NCBI GenBank assembly: GCA_030591795.1
Contig: JAUVAJ010000033.1
Span: 1-9,585, forward strand
Reading direction: 5' to 3'
DNA: 9,585 nt
From: Desulfuromonadales bacterium
GTDB taxonomy: Bacteria > Desulfobacterota > Desulfuromonadia > Desulfuromonadales > UBA2294
Made by a program: the position numbers and the translations under genes
Shown: positions 6,657-9,585 of the stretch, in pieces
How the letters are laid out: each line of letters starts with the position of its first letter
Numbering within the stretch: position 1 is the stretch's first letter
The notes under the pieces: model-generated
The model's database searches: none
Seen by the model: the letters and a program-made list of their open reading frames with translations, nothing else
What the model was told of the DNA's origin: nothing

Positions 6657-6692
6657 GTAGAATATCCCGCAGGCTGCTGTGGAATATTCTAC
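6657..6692 (-). terminator. Long imperfect hairpin downstream of gspB
   Basis: A near-palindrome has perfect nine-base outer arms (GTAGAATAT at 6657-6665, ATATTCTAC at 6684-6692). Pairing continues inward through a mismatch, CC/GG, a G-T wobble and CAG/CTG around a GCTG loop, giving about 16 stem positions. It begins 18 bases past the gspB stop codon and separates exeA-gspB from the sigma-54 promoter. The T run on the minus strand comes about ten bases after the stem, so termination may be inefficient or rely on 3' end protection. Confidence 0.55.
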
Positions 6693-6709
6693 AGGTAACC
6701 GGGCTGCTA

Positions 6710-7204
6710 TCAGGGATTGAGCGGTAGGGAAAAGGATTGCCCTTTATAGGTGAGAACAACGTAATCAGGGAAAATTTCTTGCAGGGTGTAACCGGCAATA
6801 ACCGTACCCTCCATCACCGGCAGGTCATTGATTATAGCCATCCGTGCATCCTTATGTTGCTGAAAGACGATTCCGGATAAAAGTGGCAAGTCTGTCGGTA
6901 ATGTATTAATTGGAGCGGTCACGGTTGCTACCTGAACCGGTTCGGGCTTTACCATCTCAATATTCGGTACGGCTGGAGTGTTACTGATATTAATGGTCGA
7001 GGTTTTGTCCGGCTCACGTAACAGAAAAGTCGCCACCACAGCGGCAATAACGACCAATATAAATATGGTAAGTGGCAGTTTCCACTGCGGTGCCCTGACT
7101 TTGCCGCTTGAACGCAGGATATCACTGGCAATTGCAGTTGAAACCTCGTCCCGATGGATCTTCTCCTTCTCAAGCTTTTTCAGTGCATCAAGGATAGAGC
7201 TCAT
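6710..7204 (-). CDS. gspB: General secretion pathway protein GspB (ExeB-like)
   Basis: This 164-residue inner-membrane protein starts with the family signature MSSILDALKKLEKEK. It then has one membrane helix (about 43-62), a Pro/Thr/Val-rich periplasmic linker and a C-terminal T2SSB domain (about 104-164, LSGIVFQQHKDARMAIIND and IFPDYVVLTYKGQSF). With ExeA it helps assemble the type II secretion secretin in the outer membrane by passing a partner through the peptidoglycan. Its ATG overlaps the exeA stop in an ATGA, so translation is coupled. The rest of the secretion genes are not in the window, which is common for this pair. The family match is strong. Confidence 0.93.
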   Translation of the reverse strand: MSSILDALKKLEKEKIHRDEVSTAIASDILRSSGKVRAPQWKLPLTIFILVVIAAVVATFLLREPDKTSTINISNTPAVPNIEMVKPEPVQVATVTAPINTLPTDLPLLSGIVFQQHKDARMAIINDLPVMEGTVIAGYTLQEIFPDYVVLTYKGQSFSLPLNP

Positions 7205-8835
7205 GACTGCCCTCCATTGTTGCGACTGAGCAAGCGGGGGGAATTATAGGTTCCACCCTGTTGATATAAGAGCATCAGGGTCAAAGGACCGATGCGGCCA
7301 TCCTGAATCACCCCACGATCTGCTTGCAAACGGGTTACGGCCGCAATTGTCGAAGCATCGTACACGCCAGTTATTTTACCGTTATAGTAGTCGGCCTGAA
7401 TCAGCATATTCTGAATTTGCGAAACATCCAACCCCCGCTGACCCAGTTGAGAAAATGATGATAGCTGTAAATAGTTCCGCCATAGAACATAGGCCCTTCC
7501 GGTATAAATACTCGAAAGCACTTTAAGTTGAATAGACTTGTCTGAACCGTTTGCCAATGATATTTGCACGGAGTCAGCAGCTAGCGATTGAACGGTCAAA
7601 TATCTCCTGCCAGAGACAGCAGGCAGGGACAGCTCAAGGACTATCGGCACATCGAGATTCAGGAGGGTTTGCAGATCGCCTGAATAAGCGGTCCATTGCC
7701 AGCCGGAATCAGGCAGCGATTGCAGATAAGCAGGCATCCCTGCCGGATAAACAGGTACTGACAACGAATCGATCCGCCAAACCTGCATCAACCTTCTGGC
7801 CGTGCCGGAAAAAGACTCACGCTCATCATTGCCAGCCAAAGTATTACGGATCTGCTGCACAGACGCGGAATAATCGATAATTTGCACCGGTTGTGGCTGC
7901 TCTTGACTGATCTGAGCAGGTTCAGGCTGAATGGTCGGCTTCATATAGTGCATATAAGCGAAAACCAACAGACTGCAAGCAATAACAGAAGTTACTATCC
8001 AGGAAAGGGGATTTACAGTTCTTGCTGGTTTGGTGCGCAATAATTCAGCAGAGGCCTTCTGTACATGTTTCTTGTCGACAGCTGGCTGATCCTCAGAATA
8101 TGCCGCCAGTAAAGCTCGGTCCGAGACAATATTGATCAGACGTGGCAATCCACGGGAAAGCTTATAGGTTTCGCTGAGTGCCGACTCTGTAAAAACGCCG
8201 CCATCACTCCCGGCAACTGACAACCGGTGACGAATATACTCCTTGGTATCTTCCTTATCCATCGGACTTAAATGATACCGAACCGAGATGCGTTGACTGA
8301 ATTGACGCAGGTTTGGTTGTGACAGCAGCTCACCCAGTTCCGGTTGTCCGACCAGAACAATCTGAATCAGTTTGTCGGTCTCGGTTTCAAGATTAGACAG
8401 TAGCCTGATCTGCTCCAGAACCGGCACCGCCAGGTTCTGCGCTTCGTCAATCACCAGGACAACCGTTCGGCCAGCCGCATTTTCTTCAAGCAGATACTGA
8501 TTAAGCCGGTCAAGCAGCCCGCGTCTGTCACCAGAAACCACGGGGATCTCCAGCTCCTGACAAATAGCCTCAAGCAGTTCATCAGCGGACAACGCCGGGT
8601 TAAAAATCAGCGCCAGGCGATACTCATTCGAGTCGAGTTGATGAAACAGGGTGCGCAAGGCAGTGGTCTTGCCCGCTCCGACTTCACCGGTGATTTCAAT
8701 AAAACCGCAGCGGTTCTGCAGCCCGTACAATAGATGGGCAAACACCTCCCGATGCTGCTTGCTGAGAAAAACAAAGCGCGGGTTTGGTGTTACGTTGAAC
8801 GGTTTTTCCGTCAATTTGAAGTGGTCGATATACAT
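7201..8835 (-). CDS. exeA: ExeA/GspA-type AAA ATPase with peptidoglycan-binding domain
   Basis: This 544-residue protein begins with the family start MYIDHFKLTEKPFNVTPNPRF. The cytoplasmic AAA domain has Walker A GEVGAGKTT (50-58), Walker B VVLVIDEA (125-132), the GQPEL segment (163-167) and the GLPRLIN sensor (229-235). One membrane helix lies near 277-297. A periplasmic region (about 345-455) matches the position of the C39-peptidase-like part of ExeA and ends in VLWRNY. A peptidoglycan-binding domain 1 follows (about 465-525, LDVSQIQNMLIQADYYNGKITG, GRIGPLTLMLLYQ). ExeA with GspB drives assembly of the type II secretin through the cell wall. In the C39-like part no catalytic cysteine is visible, as expected for this family. 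No good Shine-Dalgarno precedes the ATG at 8835. Confidence 0.94.
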   Translation of the reverse strand: MYIDHFKLTEKPFNVTPNPRFVFLSKQHREVFAHLLYGLQNRCGFIEITGEVGAGKTTALRTLFHQLDSNEYRLALIFNPALSADELLEAICQELEIPVVSGDRRGLLDRLNQYLLEENAAGRTVVLVIDEAQNLAVPVLEQIRLLSNLETETDKLIQIVLVGQPELGELLSQPNLRQFSQRISVRYHLSPMDKEDTKEYIRHRLSVAGSDGGVFTESALSETYKLSRGLPRLINIVSDRALLAAYSEDQPAVDKKHVQKASAELLRTKPARTVNPLSWIVTSVIACSLLVFAYMHYMKPTIQPEPAQISQEQPQPVQIIDYSASVQQIRNTLAGNDERESFSGTARRLMQVWRIDSLSVPVYPAGMPAYLQSLPDSGWQWTAYSGDLQTLLNLDVPIVLELSLPAVSGRRYLTVQSLAADSVQISLANGSDKSIQLKVLSSIYTGRAYVLWRNYLQLSSFSQLGQRGLDVSQIQNMLIQADYYNGKITGVYDASTIAAVTRLQADRGVIQDGRIGPLTLMLLYQQGGTYNSPRLLSRNNGGQS

Positions 8836-8879
8836 TGATAAACCGAATGGCTGAACTGCTTTTGTTAAATGGTTCTTTA

Positions 8880-8908
8880 ATACTATTATGTATCCAGATT
8901 CATAGCAA
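8880..8908 (-). promoter_or_regulatory. Sigma-70-like promoter for exeA-gspB
   Basis: On the minus strand TTGCTA (8908-8903) and TAGTAT (8885-8880) are spaced by exactly 17 bases, each matching four of six consensus positions. Transcription would begin near 8873, giving a leader of about 40 bases before exeA. The surroundings are AT-rich, and the terminator of the preceding gene lies just upstream. Confidence 0.4.
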
Positions 8909-8925
8909 ATATTTCATAGTAAAAC

Positions 8926-8954
8926 AAAAAAAGCAGCCGACGTATATCGACTGC
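8926..8954 (-). terminator. Rho-independent terminator for the upstream small secreted-protein gene
   Basis: On the minus strand GCAG, a mismatch, CGA, a six-base loop, TCG, a mismatch and CTGC form a stem-loop (8954-8933). It is followed directly by seven T (8932-8926). It lies about 90 bases after the stop codon at 9044 and before the exeA promoter, which fits the end of the 9439-9044 transcript. Confidence 0.7.
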
Positions 8955-9043
8955 ATTGAATGAACAGTATGTATTCAGCTTAGATCACCTTTACCTGGCC
9001 GCCTTTCTCTGTCGCAATGGCCTGGCCAATATATCACCATTCT
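8955..9043 (-). other. 3' untranslated stretch with a possible decayed coding tail
   Basis: Between the stop codon at 9044 and the terminator lies an 89-base stretch. In one minus frame it reads IGQAIATEKGGQVKVI followed by a stop at 8982-8980. This looks protein-like, but it is preceded by a TGA at 9036-9034 and has no start codon. It could be a relic or chance. It also contains two direct copies of CCTGGCC (near 8994 and 9021). Confidence 0.25.
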
Positions 9044-9439
9044 CTAGAAGCGATAATTGCAGGCGACTGCTACGACCTTAAGGTCTCGCGATACTGCTAC
9101 TTCCCAATCGAACATTTCCTGCTCATCTATCTGCTTGATCGTGATAATATTCGGAACGCCACCAGATCTGTTTTTGGTCCCCAAATGTGCAAATATTTGC
9201 TGCGTACCGACCGGCTTCAACCGATCCTTGTAAATCCGGAGCTTAGACTTAACTTCACTGACATCATAAACAAACTCCAGAAGCTGATCCGTGAAAACAA
9301 TCCTTGCGATTTCTGACGACGATTTTAGTCGTTCCAATTTTGCCATAGCATTGTCATCTGCCTCTGCCGCAAAAGTTGGAGATGCCAGTGACAGCAACAA
9401 CAAAAACATACTCATTATTATTTTTGTGTTTTTATTCAT
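9044..9439 (-). CDS. Small secreted protein of unknown function
   Basis: From the ATG at 9439 the protein has 131 residues. Residues 1-24 form a Sec signal peptide (MNKNTK start, LLLLSL core, likely cut after PTFA). The mature part has a helical region rich in Lys, Glu and Leu (about 30-90) and a beta-rich end (IITIKQIDEQEMFDWEVAV, VVAVACNYRF). I recognise no family. A longer frame begins at a GTG at 9487, but the signal peptide supports 9439. No clear Shine-Dalgarno is present. Instead a CTTGC/GCAAG inverted repeat (9442-9457) lies directly upstream of the start codon. The gene seems to be a single-gene unit ending at the terminator at 8926-8954. Confidence 0.6.
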   Translation of the reverse strand: MNKNTKIIMSMFLLLLSLASPTFAAEADDNAMAKLERLKSSSEIARIVFTDQLLEFVYDVSEVKSKLRIYKDRLKPVGTQQIFAHLGTKNRSGGVPNIITIKQIDEQEMFDWEVAVSRDLKVVAVACNYRF

Positions 9440-9441
9440 GA

Positions 9442-9457
9442 CTTGCTTAATTGCAAG
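9442..9457 (-). repeat. Small inverted repeat next to the start codon of the secreted-protein gene
   Basis: CTTGC (9442-9446) and GCAAG (9453-9457) flank a six-base TTAATT loop, two bases upstream of the ATG at 9439-9437 on the minus strand. A hairpin here would occupy the ribosome binding region, which also lacks a normal Shine-Dalgarno. The stem is only five pairs, so it may be chance. Confidence 0.3.
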
Positions 9458-9585
9458 CAAGAGGCCAAGCAAAGCAGAAACAGCCACAACTGTAATTAAT
9501 TACCCTGCATGGTGGCGCACAGACACTCTCTAAGTACGCGAAAGGTGTACCGCAGGAGCACTATTAGCAACATATAATCTTCTGA

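Noticed and set aside
6949..7173. Minus-strand frame of 74 codons inside gspB
   Set aside because: It is an out-of-frame shadow; the GspB frame carries the family signature.
9017..9316. Plus-strand open frame of 99 codons
   Set aside because: It is antisense to the minus-strand secreted protein, which has a clear signal peptide; the plus product shows no recognisable domain.
9534..9550. GTAC/GTAC inverted repeat at the right edge
   Set aside because: The arms are only four to five bases with a wobble and no associated feature, so it is likely chance.

Overview
All supportable genes in this window lie on the minus strand, so the functional reading order runs from high to low coordinates. The gene content suggests a gammaproteobacterium: an ExeA/GspB pair that assembles the type II secretion secretin, an AddB-like PD-(D/E)XK-type repair protein, and clear Shine-Dalgarno sites with tight overlaps. 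The species cannot be named from the sequence. There are no rRNA or tRNA genes, no CRISPR array and no recognisable mobile element.

Right part (9585 to about 6657). A small secreted protein of unknown function (9439-9044) is followed by a terminator-like hairpin with a T run (8933-8954). Next come the overlapping genes exeA (8835-7201) and gspB (7204-6710), probably read from a promoter near 8880-8908. They end at a long imperfect hairpin (6657-6692).

Centre (6590 to 2543). This is the most interesting part. A sigma-54-like promoter (6568-6584) precedes an apparent operon. Its genes encode: a membrane-anchored heavy-metal-associated (HMA) domain fused to a SurA-N-like chaperone domain with a Gly/Cys tail; a membrane-anchored DUF2318 protein; a MacB/FtsX-type permease; its ABC ATPase; and two small membrane-bound zinc-ribbon proteins. 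All products except the ATPase carry CxxC pairs. The inferred role is metal or thiol handling across the inner membrane, with the ABC unit giving energy or mechanical coupling. DUF2318 proteins with FtsX-like ABC genes are known next to Ftr1/P19-type iron uptake loci elsewhere, but no Ftr1 or P19 gene is visible here. A 195-bp gap inside the cluster (4955-5149) holds three inverted repeats and may be a control point.

Left part (2470 to 1). An extended -10 promoter (2463-2468) precedes a secreted protein with a YtkA/FixH-like flavour, a VanZ-like membrane protein, and the start of an AddB-like DNA repair protein. The AddB-like start overlaps the VanZ end, and its C-terminal part runs off the left edge of the window. 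These three genes probably form one transcription unit.
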